Below are positions 9,905 to 19,706 of a stretch of 64,000 nt of DNA, piece by piece (the first letter of the stretch is position 1; each line of letters begins with the position of its first letter). Origin of the DNA: Bradyrhizobium sp. ISRA464. GTDB lineage: Bacteria > Pseudomonadota > Alphaproteobacteria > Rhizobiales > Xanthobacteraceae. The DNA is taken from the NCBI RefSeq assembly GCF_029910095.1, contig NZ_CP094526.1, positions 6,944,001 through 7,008,000 of the forward strand, written 5' to 3'. The position numbers and the translations under genes are program-made. The notes under the pieces were generated by a model. The model made no database searches, had not been told where the DNA came from, and worked only from the letters and a program-made list of their open reading frames with translations.

Positions 9905-10245
9905 GGCGAGAAATCTTGCGTCTGCTCCGATCTCGAGTTTTCAACCGTGCTCGCCAACGGCTGCCACGGCGTCGATGTTGCATTCCGGCTCCATATCCAC
10001 GATCTCCGGCGTTCGGGTCACATGAACGCGCTCAGTGAGGGTTCGAACCCTGGATGCACTCCCATTGGAGTGCGCTACATCCACCGTCGAACACGCGCGC
10101 GATAAGCGCGGTGGACATCACCGAACTTGCGATCTAGATAGGCCTCCTCGCGGGCCACAACGCCGTAGCGGATAACCACCACAACGATCCGTCAGAACAC
10201 CGCGTCCAGCCGAGCTCCCTAATTGTAACAGGGCGCCCTCGCCTC
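9905..10245. other. Intergenic region between convergent genes
   Basis: About 340 bp separate the plus-strand Cj0069-type gene from the minus-strand amidohydrolase. A short perfect hairpin, GCACTCC then CATT then GGAGTGC, occurs near 10054-10071 and could act as a bidirectional transcription stop, although no T run follows. No gene is visible. Confidence 0.45.
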
Positions 10246-11598
10246 TCACGGATGCGTCACATTCTCTCGATATCCTTTCCGAAAGAACTGTTGGGCGTTC
10301 CCTCGCATGATCCGGTCTATCAGGCTACGAGTATCTTCGAGCGCAATCCAACCTTCGGTAACCAATTGCGAGAGTGCCAGAGCGATTCCGCGGCGCGCTA
10401 CGAAAGCATGGCCATAAATTGGCTCGACAGCGACATAGTCGCCGCCGAAGGTGAAGATCTTGTTGGACGGAACCGCCATCAGAAACTCCTTCAGAAAGCG
10501 AACGCCTGCCACTGGGTTGATAATCCATGCCCAGCACATGTCGATCGCGGCGTTGGGATAATGTTTGGCCAGCGCGATAAACTCGTGCTGGTATGGATAC
10601 CCAATGTGCATTAGGACGAATCGGGTTTCTGGAAAGTCCTGCAATAGTCGGCAGACGTCGGCAGCATTGCTGTGGGTACGACCGAGTTGCATCACGCCGT
10701 AGCCAGCCAAAACGCCGGTGTGCAGCTTGACCGGCAGGCCGCACTCGCCAGCTTTGCCGACGCAATAGCGGAACAGATAATCTTGTAGCGCCTTGAGATC
10801 CTCAGGACCGAGGGCATGTAATGCGCCGACCCTGTCGGCGTGGTGGGGAAATAACCTTGACGCATGCGCCTTGGTGATCGGTTCGAAATTGAGCGCACGC
10901 GAATAAGCTATTTGCGATTTTACGGCGACCGCTCTGGCGCCGTATGTTGCGAAATAGAAGTCGATGACGTCGAGCCACTCATCGAGTGTCGTTGGGCGTC
11001 GACCTGTCTCGGCTTCCACCCACGCAAAGTCAGCAGCACTGCACCGGCACAGTTGAAGGATACTTATATCGTGATCGAGCAGCTCTGGCTGTTCGGTCTC
11101 CATGAAGATGCGCTGTAGCGAATTGACGTGGCAGCCCTTGATGTTCGCCAAGCCAAAAATGCGCGCATAAAAGCCGGGCTGAACGGTTTCACGATATTTC
11201 TCGGCGATGCGCGGCAGACTCTCGGCAGTCAGTTCATCCTCGCCGTATACGCCGCGAAACGTATGGCGCAGCGCCTGGGCGTAGCCAGTGTGGCGGATGC
11301 GGTCCCAGTAAGGGGCGATGATCCGATACTTTTCCTGGCTTGGAAGATCCGGCCCGAGAAACTTGCGCAAGTCGGCCGCTGGCAGGCCGGCCACCACTAG
11401 ATCTTCGGCAGCATAGGACCTGAATAAATACGCCCAGTCATTGCACGGCAATGTTCGTGGATGGATCTCGCCGGCAAGGCGCTGACTTTCCTCGATCAGG
11501 TGCTCATGGGTATCCACAAACGGCGTCTCCTCGACCCATTGTGCGATCTGTCGATCGGATTCCGTCATCGACTCCCAGCCAATCGCAGCTCTACTCAT
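10246..11598 (-). CDS. Amidohydrolase-superfamily metal-dependent hydrolase
   Basis: The start at 11598 has AAAGGAG eight bases upstream and gives 450 residues. TPFVDTHEHL near residue 25 is the HxH metal site on strand 1 of an amidohydrolase TIM barrel. Further ligand candidates are VKLHTGV, RFVLMHIGYPYQHE and TFGGDYVAVEP (late Asp). The whole resembles the Amidohydro_2 / glucuronate-isomerase-like group found in small-molecule catabolic clusters. It is the last gene of a minus-strand run: aminotransferase, two permeases, ATPase, binding protein, hydrolase. It probably processes the molecule imported by the transporter. The substrate is not predictable from the sequence. Confidence 0.8.
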   Translation of the reverse strand: MSRAAIGWESMTESDRQIAQWVEETPFVDTHEHLIEESQRLAGEIHPRTLPCNDWAYLFRSYAAEDLVVAGLPAADLRKFLGPDLPSQEKYRIIAPYWDRIRHTGYAQALRHTFRGVYGEDELTAESLPRIAEKYRETVQPGFYARIFGLANIKGCHVNSLQRIFMETEQPELLDHDISILQLCRCSAADFAWVEAETGRRPTTLDEWLDVIDFYFATYGARAVAVKSQIAYSRALNFEPITKAHASRLFPHHADRVGALHALGPEDLKALQDYLFRYCVGKAGECGLPVKLHTGVLAGYGVMQLGRTHSNAADVCRLLQDFPETRFVLMHIGYPYQHEFIALAKHYPNAAIDMCWAWIINPVAGVRFLKEFLMAVPSNKIFTFGGDYVAVEPIYGHAFVARRGIALALSQLVTEGWIALEDTRSLIDRIMRGNAQQFFRKGYRENVTHP

Positions 11599-11708
11599 TT
11601 GTGGCTCCTTTAAGTACAGTCGCTTGCGTCCGCATTTGCGATCCTCGTGTAGACATGCTGTACGTCTAGCTGTAGCCAGCGGGACCTTCAGCGCCGCGGG
11701 TGGCGAGA

Positions 11709-12602
11709 TCAATTGCTGACGACATCACTAGGATGAGCAACGCGCTCTTTAAGAGCGTCGGTCATTGGGAAGTTGAGGTTTATGTTTCTTGGCGGAATCG
11801 CAGCCATGAACCATTTGTCATAGATCTTCGTGAACTCGCCGGAAGCCATGAGCTTAGAGAGAACGTCGTCGACCATTTTTTTGAAGTCGGGATCATCCTT
11901 CGAGAACATCAGACCATAATAATAGATCGTGCCGTAGTTGGCTCTCAAGAAGGCTAGGTCAGCGGGTTTCGAATAATCCGCCTTCATACCGGCCAAGAGA
12001 ATGTCGGCCTCCACCCACGCCGATGCACGCCCAGTGGTCAGCAGCAGCAGGGATTCAGCATGGTCTTTGGCCTGCGCGATCGTAAGATTGAGACCCTCAT
12101 CCTGCGAGATGCCTTTGGCGATGCCGAGCGCATCGGACCCCTGTGTGACAACGATAGTCCTTCCCTTCAGGTCTTTCGGCGTCTTAAACCCGCTCGACAC
12201 CTTCGCGAGCCAAGCCGTTTGGCTGGCGAAGGTTGCAACGCTAAATGAGACCTGTTCCAGACGCTGCTTGCTGCTGGCAGTTCCGCCGCATTCGATATCG
12301 ATTGTGCCATTCTGGATAAGCGGGATACGGTTGGACGAATTGACCGGCGTGAGCTTTATCTGAAGATCTGGAGTGCTGAGATCAGCCTTCAGCCGATCGA
12401 CGACGTGCGCGCAGAGGTCCAGGGAAAACCCGACAGGCTTCTGGTCACCGGCGAGATAGGAAAACGGTATCGAGGCCTCGCGATAGCCAATGGTGATTGT
12501 TCTCCTCGACTTGATGTTATCGAGAGTTGGCCCTGCCTGAGCAGCAGAGACTGAAAACACGGCAATCGCAGACGCGGAAAGCAGTGCAAATGTTCTGAAC
12601 AT
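11709..12602 (-). CDS. Polar amino-acid ABC transporter, periplasmic binding protein
   Basis: A 297-residue solute-binding protein of family 3. Residues 1-23 are a signal peptide ending in AQA. The core follows the family pattern: TLDNIKSRRTITIGYREASIPFSYL, then GFSLDLCAHVVDRLK, then IPLIQNGTIDIECGG with KTPKDLKGRTIVVTQGS and the closing hinge half. The closest known type is the glutamate/aspartate binding protein GltI. It is separated by 29 bp from the ATPase gene on the same strand, in an operon with two permeases. It delivers the ligand to the membrane permease pair in the periplasm. The true ligand may be an amino-acid derivative, given the flanking hydrolase and aminotransferase. Confidence 0.93.
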   Translation of the reverse strand: MFRTFALLSASAIAVFSVSAAQAGPTLDNIKSRRTITIGYREASIPFSYLAGDQKPVGFSLDLCAHVVDRLKADLSTPDLQIKLTPVNSSNRIPLIQNGTIDIECGGTASSKQRLEQVSFSVATFASQTAWLAKVSSGFKTPKDLKGRTIVVTQGSDALGIAKGISQDEGLNLTIAQAKDHAESLLLLTTGRASAWVEADILLAGMKADYSKPADLAFLRANYGTIYYYGLMFSKDDPDFKKMVDDVLSKLMASGEFTKIYDKWFMAAIPPRNINLNFPMTDALKERVAHPSDVVSN

Positions 12603-12631
12603 AGAAATCCCTCTGTTCGGGTGAGACGCGC

Positions 12632-13399
<768 letters not shown>

Positions 13400-13454
13400 G
13401 CTGATCTCCAGGTTGTAGCCACTAGGAACGAGGGGCCATCAGCGAATCGATTAA

Positions 13455-14150
13455 TTATCGGCGGGCACCCGCGATCGCGTACTTCTTGCGGAGCGAGGCG
13501 ACGAATTGGGACGCGGTTGAGCTTATGATGAGATAAACGACGGCCACTGCGAGGTACATCTCGACGAGGCGGCCATTGAGCTGTGCAAGCTTCGAAGCCG
13601 CACCAAGGAGATCAGTGAGCGACAGGACGTAAACGAGGGACGTATCCTGAAACAGAATGATGGTCTGGCTCAGTATGATGGGGCTTGCGACCCGAAACAC
13701 CTGCGGAAGGACGACATGACGATACGTATCGAATGTCGACAGGGCGAGAGCCTGGCAAGCCTCGAACTGTCCTTCGTTCACCGCGCGCAATCCGACGCGA
13801 ATGATTTCCGAATAGTAGGCGGCTTCGAACAAGCCGTAAGTGATGAACGCCGTGTAGGTGGCACCGACTGGAATCGGACGACCATTGCCTGACAGGTGTC
13901 CCAGAACGACGGGCACCAAGAAGAAGAACCAAAATAGGACAAGAATGAGCGGAATCGATCGCATCAGGGCGACGTAGCTACGAACGAGCTGGCTCAGAAT
14001 GCGGAGCTCAAAGTGCTGCACGAGGGCGAAGAGCGTTCCCAGAAACATCCCAACCAAGAAGGCGGCTGCCGTCAACGAAAGCGAGAACAGCAATCCTGAC
14101 CATAAATAGGGACACGCTTGCACGACAATCGAGAAATCGAGACCATTCAT
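13455..14150 (-). CDS. Polar amino-acid ABC transporter, permease subunit (GltK-type)
   Basis: A 231-residue His/Glu/Gln/Arg-type permease with about five membrane segments. The EAA loop is EGQFEACQALALSTFDTYRHVVLPQVFR (residues about 125-152), which contacts the ATPase. The start overlaps the stop of the preceding permease by four bases (ATGA), implying translational coupling. The two permeases form the heteromeric channel of the importer. Confidence 0.94.
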   Translation of the reverse strand: MNGLDFSIVVQACPYLWSGLLFSLSLTAAAFLVGMFLGTLFALVQHFELRILSQLVRSYVALMRSIPLILVLFWFFFLVPVVLGHLSGNGRPIPVGATYTAFITYGLFEAAYYSEIIRVGLRAVNEGQFEACQALALSTFDTYRHVVLPQVFRVASPIILSQTIILFQDTSLVYVLSLTDLLGAASKLAQLNGRLVEMYLAVAVVYLIISSTASQFVASLRKKYAIAGARR

Positions 14151-14938
14151 TTCACGACCTCCATACTGGCAGGCAGGGGGCTTTCCAATTTCACATCGTC
14201 AAAATCTGCCCCGATGGCTTCCCTGCCCGGTGCGGCACCGGGAATGCGCACCGCTTTGTCGATGAGCATCATCGTCTGGTAGGCGATCAAAGCCAAAGCG
14301 AGATAGATGAGTGTGGCGGCACCGAATGCCGCGAAGGTTTGGAACGTCGCATCGCTGATTTGGCGCGCCTGGGCGGTCAGCTCCATCAAGCCGATGGTCA
14401 GAGCGACGGACGTGTTCTTGTAGACGCCCATCACCTCGCTTGTCAGACTTGGCACGATGACCCGCAAAGCCTGCGGCAGGATGATAAGGCGATAGGTCAG
14501 ATATCCACTCAGACCAAGTGCGGCAGCCGCTTCGGCTTGCCCCTTCGGCAAGGCCTCGATGCCCGCCCGAACCTGTTCTGCGATTCGTGCCGCGGTATAT
14601 AGGCTCAGACACCACAAGGCGGGAAAGAAAGATCCCCAGGGCGGAGGAATTTGCTTGATCCAGTCGCCCATCGCACTCGGAAGAAGCTCGGGCAGGACGA
14701 AGTACCAGAGGAACATCTGCACGAGAACGGGAATGTTTCGGAAGATCTCTACGTACAATCGCGCTAATGCCCTGATAACGGAACTCCGCACGGTTCGACC
14801 TATACCAACGACGACTCCGATCCCGAACGCTATCCACCAGCCGAAGAAGGCAAGCGCCAACGTCCAACCGAGGCCCGAAAGAAGCCAGTCGATGTACCGC
14901 TGACCATCCGTCGTATTTTCAAGAAGAACTCCGAACAT
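14147..14938 (-). CDS. Polar amino-acid ABC transporter, permease subunit (GltJ-type)
   Basis: From the ATG at 14938, with GAGG upstream, the protein is 263 residues; an upstream GTG at 14950 is possible. It has about five to six membrane segments and the EAA loop EALPKGQAEAAAALGLSGYLTYRLIILPQ. It has an insertion between the first two helices (WFVLPE... region), which is typical of GltJ. It is the first transporter gene after the aminotransferase, 51 bp downstream of it. Confidence 0.94.
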   Translation of the reverse strand: MFGVLLENTTDGQRYIDWLLSGLGWTLALAFFGWWIAFGIGVVVGIGRTVRSSVIRALARLYVEIFRNIPVLVQMFLWYFVLPELLPSAMGDWIKQIPPPWGSFFPALWCLSLYTAARIAEQVRAGIEALPKGQAEAAAALGLSGYLTYRLIILPQALRVIVPSLTSEVMGVYKNTSVALTIGLMELTAQARQISDATFQTFAAFGAATLIYLALALIAYQTMMLIDKAVRIPGAAPGREAIGADFDDVKLESPLPASMEVVK

Positions 14939-14989
14939 CGCGAGCCTCACGATTGCGGGTGTTTTTATCAGTCCGCTTCCCTGCCAATC

Positions 14990-16150
14990 CTAAGCGGCCC
15001 TGAATGACTTTCTTGATTTGCGTCGACGGATGAGGTCGACCAGACGATCGACATCGTCGACCGTGTTGAACATGCCGAACGACACGCGAATGCCATCGCG
15101 TTCGGGGGAAACACGCACCCCATTCTCTTCGAAGTAGCTGAGCCATTCTGTCGCGGGTAGGCCAACGACGTAGATGTGAGGCGAGCGATGCTGCCGCTGA
15201 CGTGGGCCGACGAGAGTGAGGTCGAGATCGTCCAGTTGAGCGATGAGATGATCGCCCAGATCGAAGCAATGGTTCTGAATGTTATTCACCCCGATCTGTT
15301 CGATCATGTCGAGGGAGGCGCCGAGTGCGTGAATTGCAGGAAGGTTGAAGTTTCCTAGTTCGAAACGTCGCGCGCTCGGAGATGGCGACAACCGATCGGT
15401 ACGTGCGATAAGGTCGCCAGGAATCTCGGCCAAGCTGGCGGCGGCAAGATAGGTAGGCTCCAGCTCCTCCAGCTTCTTATCCCAATAGAGCAGTCCAAGA
15501 CCTTGAGGGACGAGCAATCCCTTGTGACTGCCGGAGCCCACGAAGCTTGCCTGGATAGCTTTCGCGTCGATCGGAACGACCCCGATCGCCTGCATGACGT
15601 CAACGACGAAGTACAGCTTCTTATCCGCGCAAAGAGCGCCGACGCTCTCGATGTCGAAGCGATGTCCAGCGTGGAAGGTGACGTGCGAGAGCGAGATCGC
15701 GCGAGTCTTTTCGTCGATGTGGGGAAGGAACGTTTCCGCGTTTACGACATCCGTCATGGGGAGGAAGTCGATCTGGACGCCCTTCTTCTTCAAATTGAGG
15801 AAGGCATAGGCATTATTTGGATGATCTCCGTGGATCATCAAAATGTTGTCGCCAGCTCGGAGAGGCAACGCATTCGCCGCGATGTTCATGCCTTCCGATG
15901 TGTTCTTCGTGAAGGCAATTTCGTCGGCCGACACCCCAAGGAAACGGGCGACCTTGCCACGCGTTTGCTCAACTCGATCGAGCCATACGCTTTTCGGACC
16001 GGCCGTCTCCAGACCTTCACGGAGGAAGGTCTCGATCGCGGCCATGACAGGACGCGCCAGCGGCGCCTGGAAACCGGAGTCGAGATAGACCATCCGTTCG
16101 GCTGCCGGGAACTCCCTGCGCACAGCTTCCACATCGTAATGACGAGACAT
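14990..16150 (-). CDS. Class V aminotransferase / cysteine-desulfurase-like PLP enzyme
   Basis: A 386-residue fold-type I PLP enzyme. Motifs: YLDSGFQAPLARPV at the N-terminus, EIAFTKNTSEGMN (phosphate-binding), LSHVTFHAGHRFD, YFVVDVMQAIGV (the Asp pairing with the PLP ring nitrogen) and GSGSHKGLL, where the Lys should form the Schiff base. It resembles the isopenicillin-N-epimerase / aminotransferase V group more than housekeeping IscS. It lacks an obvious cysteine-containing persulfide loop. It is first in the ABC-transporter operon, and its ATG has GGAG upstream. It probably deaminates, racemises or cleaves the imported amino compound in the cytosol. Confidence 0.85.
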   Translation of the reverse strand: MSRHYDVEAVRREFPAAERMVYLDSGFQAPLARPVMAAIETFLREGLETAGPKSVWLDRVEQTRGKVARFLGVSADEIAFTKNTSEGMNIAANALPLRAGDNILMIHGDHPNNAYAFLNLKKKGVQIDFLPMTDVVNAETFLPHIDEKTRAISLSHVTFHAGHRFDIESVGALCADKKLYFVVDVMQAIGVVPIDAKAIQASFVGSGSHKGLLVPQGLGLLYWDKKLEELEPTYLAAASLAEIPGDLIARTDRLSPSPSARRFELGNFNLPAIHALGASLDMIEQIGVNNIQNHCFDLGDHLIAQLDDLDLTLVGPRQRQHRSPHIYVVGLPATEWLSYFEENGVRVSPERDGIRVSFGMFNTVDDVDRLVDLIRRRKSRKSFRAA

Positions 16151-16284
16151 TCCTCATCTCCTTCTCGGACACCTCTCGCCACAGCGGTCGAATTCTGGGC
16201 TTAGCCGAAGTGGCCTGTGCACTGCACAAGAACTGATCATGAGGCGACGACGCCGACGATATGGGCAAAGGCGGAGGCGTCCAA

Positions 16285-16345
16285 GTTATTTTTCCGTATT
16301 TCAGTAGTATTTATTCCGAATAATGATAATTTATTGAAATAGGAG
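16285..16345. promoter_or_regulatory. Divergent promoter/operator region between iclR-type regulator and transporter operon
   Basis: The region is strikingly AT-rich compared with its surroundings. It contains TTATTC-C-GAATAA (16311-16323), a near-perfect palindrome, and a repeated TTCCGTAT/TTCCGAAT element. It lies just upstream of the IclR-type gene and could serve as the autoregulatory and operon operator. Binding is inferred. Confidence 0.45.
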
Positions 16346-16351
16346 ACTCGT

Positions 16352-17149
16352 ATGACGGAGCATGAAAGCACGGCTAGACCGCTCGACCGGGCATTCGCCA
16401 TCGTCGGTTACGTCGCCAATCAGACGAAGGCTGTCTCGGTCGCGGAAATCGCGAGCGCCCTTTCCTTGCCGGTTCCGACCGCTCATCGGCTTGTCGGAAA
16501 CTTGGAAGAACGGGGGCTCCTCCAGAAGGCGCTTGGATCAAAGCGCTATGTGGTGGGCAACCAGTTGGTCACGCTGTCCGCCAAAGTTATCGGCGCGGCC
16601 TTTCGCACGGCGCGGCGCCATGCGGTCCTGCGCGCGGTCGCCGGTGAGATAGGCGAACAGTGCGAGATCGGCGTCGTGCGCGACAACGTCGTCGCTTACG
16701 TCGACAGCGTACGTGTGTCCCAACCACAGGGGCTTCAATTCAATCCTGGCGAGGCTGCTCCGCTTCACTGCACCTCGACTGGAAAAATCTACATGAGCCG
16801 GTTACCCGAGAGAGCGCGTGAGCAGTTATGCCGCTCCCTCGCTCTGACGCGGTACACCGACAACACCATTGTGGACTACGACACCCTCCTGAAGCTTCTC
16901 AAGGAGACCCGCCGTCGCGGATGGGCCAAGACCAATGAGGAGTACGTGAAGGGCGTCGTCGGCTGCGCGGTCCCCATCGTTTCCCCAGACCGAGCGCTGA
17001 TAGCCTGCCTTGGCGTATCGGTGCCTGTAGCGCGAGTCAGCTTTGCAGAGCTGGATCGCTTCATTCCGCCGCTTCAAAGAGCCGCCTCGCTCCTGTCGCA
17101 AACCATCCTTCAGACGGACAGTGAAGACGAAACAATTGAGGAGATTTGA
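16352..17149 (+). CDS. IclR-family transcriptional regulator
   Basis: A 265-residue regulator with an N-terminal winged helix-turn-helix (about residues 10-70: RAFAIVGYVANQ, VSVAEIASALSLPVPTAHRLV, ERGLLQ) and a C-terminal IclR effector domain (GLQFNPGEAAPLHCTSTGKIYMS, GCAVPIVSPDRALIACLGVSVP). Members bind a small catabolic metabolite and control neighbouring genes. It diverges from the aminotransferase-ABC-amidohydrolase operon, its most likely target. The start has AGGAG seven bases upstream in an AT-rich promoter region. Confidence 0.93.
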   Translation: MTEHESTARPLDRAFAIVGYVANQTKAVSVAEIASALSLPVPTAHRLVGNLEERGLLQKALGSKRYVVGNQLVTLSAKVIGAAFRTARRHAVLRAVAGEIGEQCEIGVVRDNVVAYVDSVRVSQPQGLQFNPGEAAPLHCTSTGKIYMSRLPERAREQLCRSLALTRYTDNTIVDYDTLLKLLKETRRRGWAKTNEEYVKGVVGCAVPIVSPDRALIACLGVSVPVARVSFAELDRFIPPLQRAASLLSQTILQTDSEDETIEEI

Positions 17150-17242
17150 GAAGCGTCGGCGTCCACCTTCCAGGAAGCCCCGTTTTCGCAAGAATCGTTT
17201 GCTGGGACCGGATTTTGAGCCCGCGATCTTCAGTGGGCCCAA

Positions 17243-17262
17243 CCGCACCAGTTCCGCACCAG
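17243..17262 (+). repeat. Tandem CCGCACCAG motif (possible recombinase arm sites)
   Basis: CCGCACCAG occurs at 17243 and again at 17254, an 11-bp period. A similar pair with the same spacing lies near 29309-29327, and single copies follow each tRNA-derived repeat (17498 and 29504). Both pairs precede a tRNA-derived direct repeat by about 80-100 bp. This could be a set of arm-type sites for a tyrosine recombinase. Confidence 0.45.
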
Positions 17263-17343
17263 AAACAGTGCAAACGAAATGTGAAGAACGCGATCGAACC
17301 CAAACGAAAGCGAAAGAAAATCAACGAGGGCGATCGAGATACT

Positions 17344-17393
17344 CCCGCTCATAACGGTCTGGTTGCAGGTTCGAGTCCTGCCGGGCCCACCAG
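17344..17393 (+). repeat. 50-bp direct repeat A: 3' half of a CAT-anticodon tRNA (att-like)
   Basis: The sequence starts in the anticodon arm (CGCTCATAACGG), continues through a T arm (GGTTCGAGTCC) and ends with an acceptor strand and CCACCA. This is the 3' half of a tRNA with CAT anticodon (Met or Ile2 type). The 5' half is absent, so it is not a working tRNA gene. An identical 50-bp copy lies at 29408-29457. Confidence 0.85.
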
Positions 17394-17460
17394 CCTTCGC
17401 TCGTCGTCGCGGCGAAGCGAGGAAGGCTGCCCCGCCGAAGCCTACGGCGAAGGCGGGCTG
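17392..17460. repeat. REP-like palindromic intergenic repeat
   Basis: Two consecutive imperfect hairpins (AGCCTTC ... GGAAGGCT and CCCGCC ... GGCGGG) directly follow the tRNA-derived repeat. Their sequence style is common in Bradyrhizobium-type intergenic repeats. Confidence 0.5.
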
Positions 17461-17685
17461 GCGACCGCGAGCTACGGCTCGGGAAGCCAGAGCGGATCGC
17501 ACCAGAAACACCCCGCTTCGTTGTTCGCTGTTGTCATACTTCAGCGGTTTGCAAACTACCGCTCTCAAGTGGATCGTGGATTCGGCGGCTTTGTCGCAAG
17601 AAAAGGCCAAGCAGCGTGGCGCGCTTCAGCCCAGTCGTGCCGGATCGCAGTGATTCCGCGATCGCGCTCCACAATCTTGAAAAGA

Positions 17686-18825
17686 TCAGGCGATTTCCTC
17701 GTCATCCTCGTGCCCAAGCTTGTTCAGCCGCTCAATGAACTTTCCCTTTTTCTCATGGCGCGCTCGGATCGAGCCGATGCGACTATTGAAGTCTTCTTGG
17801 CTCCCCTCTTCGACTGCCAAGACCTGAAGATCGGAAAGAAGGCTCATCGCCTGGTCATAGCCCGCTGGGTTGCGGCGTTCGATCCCGTCTTCAATCTCGC
17901 GCCAGACGCTGGCACCGCGTTGCTTGAGAGCTTTTAGCCGCACGCGGCGTGCTTTTTCGGCCTCCGCCGCCCGGCGGCGCCGTTCCGTCTCGCGGCGCTC
18001 AGCTTCGGCACGCTCGCGTGCCTCCCTGATCTCCTGCGCCCTCATTCGCAATGTACCGGCTGTGCGGTGTCCTGGCGGTGCCGGGGCTTTCTTTCGAAAT
18101 CTGCTCCTGAGTTCGGCACCGACATAGGCTTCGCCGTCAGCGACGCGCAGCAGCAGCTCAACCTTCTCAGGTTCAGGAATGGCCGCCAACGTTTTTCGCA
18201 GGTCGTCCTTGGACATTGCCGGAGCATCTGCATCCAACTCCACGGCCGCCTGCACAAGATCGGCATCGATGCAGAAAAACTCGGCAAAAGCTTCGAGTGC
18301 GCCGGTCAACGGAGCAATGCCCGCTAGCGGTTCGACTTCATCGTCGGGGATCAGATCGTCCTGCACTGCCGCCAGCCACGGGAGATAAAACAATCTGAGA
18401 TCTCCGGACAGCAGATCCGTCCGCAGCGGCGCAAGCGCAGCGAGCCGACTCGAGCCATCATCCCAGTCGTCATAGCCACCGTCTTCGTCACGCTGAACGT
18501 CGACGATCAAGCTATCGCCGGACGTCCACACGTGGACCCAATCAATCTTACCAAGAAAGCGATCGATGTCCTTACGCTTCACAAAGCGCGCGGGCACCCG
18601 CAGCATCAGGCGCCGTGTGCCCCAATTCGCCAGATAAAGGTGGAGATCGAACCAGCGCTCCATAAACTTGCGCGGATCGCCTTTGAGATCGCCCCATTCG
18701 TAATGGTTGATGAAGCTCGTCGCGGTGATCCGCGCCCGTGATGAGATCGATCGCAGCGTGTCCTGCGCCGCCTGGTCGAGAGGTCGATCGATCGCCTGAA
18801 ATTCGTAATACTGATATTCGCTCAT
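17686..18825 (-). CDS. Conserved hypothetical protein, Arg/Glu-rich C-terminal helix
   Basis: The ATG at 18825 gives 379 residues beginning SEYQYYEFQAIDRPLD. I do not assign a function. The N-terminal half is globular, with SRARITATSFINHYEWGDLKGDP and YLANWGTRRLMLRVP. The C-terminal half has a long charged helix (EIREARERAEAERRETERRRR) followed by a Leu-rich helix, suggesting a coiled coil. Proteins with the same opening occur in diverse bacteria, often beside SWIM-zinc-finger or helicase genes; that is from memory and no such partner is visible here. It lies inside the interval bounded by the tRNA-derived repeats, next to an IS200-type element. Confidence 0.65.
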   Translation of the reverse strand: MSEYQYYEFQAIDRPLDQAAQDTLRSISSRARITATSFINHYEWGDLKGDPRKFMERWFDLHLYLANWGTRRLMLRVPARFVKRKDIDRFLGKIDWVHVWTSGDSLIVDVQRDEDGGYDDWDDGSSRLAALAPLRTDLLSGDLRLFYLPWLAAVQDDLIPDDEVEPLAGIAPLTGALEAFAEFFCIDADLVQAAVELDADAPAMSKDDLRKTLAAIPEPEKVELLLRVADGEAYVGAELRSRFRKKAPAPPGHRTAGTLRMRAQEIREARERAEAERRETERRRRAAEAEKARRVRLKALKQRGASVWREIEDGIERRNPAGYDQAMSLLSDLQVLAVEEGSQEDFNSRIGSIRARHEKKGKFIERLNKLGHEDDEEIA

Positions 18826-19019
18826 GCGCGGGGCCGGTCGGCAGGTATGGTCGATGGAGGGCGCCACCCGATTGGCGGTGGAGGCGAGGTCATACTATGA
18901 CAACCAAAGTGACGAACCGTCCAGGTAGCCCCGCTGTGCAGAGGGCGTGATCCATGGGTCATTCTCCAAGCCCACCTGCTCGAAATTCGTCTCGCCCGGA
19001 TTTATTTCAGATATTTCAG

Positions 19020-19660
19020 CCAATAACCTCCAGCAAAGCTGGAGGTTTGATTGGGAACCGCCAAAGGCGGTTTTAAGGGATGTTAGGACGATTGCTTGGA
19101 TTTTGGGGCAGCTGAAATCTTTAGCTCAAACTGATCCAGTTGCTGGTCGGCCATTTCCTGATTCTTGATGTAGGCCCGGATCATTTCCTCATCGCGGCCG
19201 ACGGTCGTGACAAAATATCCGCGTGCCCAGAATTTGTGGCCCAGGAAATTTCGCATCTTCCGTTCGACGTTCTGCGCGATCCAGATCGAACTCTTCCCCT
19301 TCATATACCCGATGATCTGCGCCACCGAATATTTCGGAGGTATCGATATCAGCATGTGGACATGATCCGGCATCAGGTGACCTTCCTCGATCCGGCACTC
19401 CTTCCGTCGTGCCAGATCGTGAAATACCTGGCCCAGATGTCGCTTGATCTTCCCGAACAGCAGCTTCTTGCGGTACTTCGGCGTAAACACGACGTGGTAC
19501 TTGCACTCCCAAGTCGCGTGATTAAGATGATTGTACTCTGCTTCCATCATGGTCTCCTTGAGGGTTCTTGGCGGTTCCCCAAGGAGACTCCATGACTTCA
19601 TTCCCGCAGCTGTAGAACTGCCGGTTTTCGCCCCGCCATAGGCGGGGGCTTAGCAGGCTT
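19020..19660 (-). mobile_element. IS200/IS605-type insertion sequence (tnpA only)
   Basis: A single Y1 transposase gene is flanked by subterminal hairpins. On the left is AACCTCCAGC-AAA-GCTGGAGGTT (19025-19047, perfect 10-bp stem), and on the right CCCCGCC-ATA-GGCGGGG (19631-19647). This is the organisation of IS200 elements, which transpose as single strands and make no target duplication. No tnpB is present. Exact ends are approximate. Confidence 0.75.
19083..19550 (-). CDS. tnpA: IS200-family Y1 transposase
   Basis: From the ATG at 19550 (AAGGAG upstream) the product is 155 residues, the usual IS200 TnpA length. It has CKYHVVFTPKYRKKLLFG near the N-terminus, the HUH motif in GHLMPDHVHMLI, and the catalytic-Tyr helix YIKNQE near the C-terminus. 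TnpA nicks single-stranded DNA at the hairpin-marked ends as a dimer. The gene appears intact. Confidence 0.93.
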   Translation of the reverse strand: MMEAEYNHLNHATWECKYHVVFTPKYRKKLLFGKIKRHLGQVFHDLARRKECRIEEGHLMPDHVHMLISIPPKYSVAQIIGYMKGKSSIWIAQNVERKMRNFLGHKFWARGYFVTTVGRDEEMIRAYIKNQEMADQQLDQFELKISAAPKSKQSS

Positions 19661-19706
19661 GGTTAGATGTACTGGATCTTGTATTGAGGCCCAGAGGGAA
19701 CCGACC

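Noticed and set aside
10036..10075. tRNA T-arm-like sequence GGGTTCGAACCC
   Set aside because: No acceptor, D or anticodon arm could be folded around it, so it is a chance palindrome.
17344..17393. Functional tRNA gene
   Set aside because: Only the 3' half is present; the upstream sequence cannot form the 5' acceptor strand, D arm or anticodon stem.
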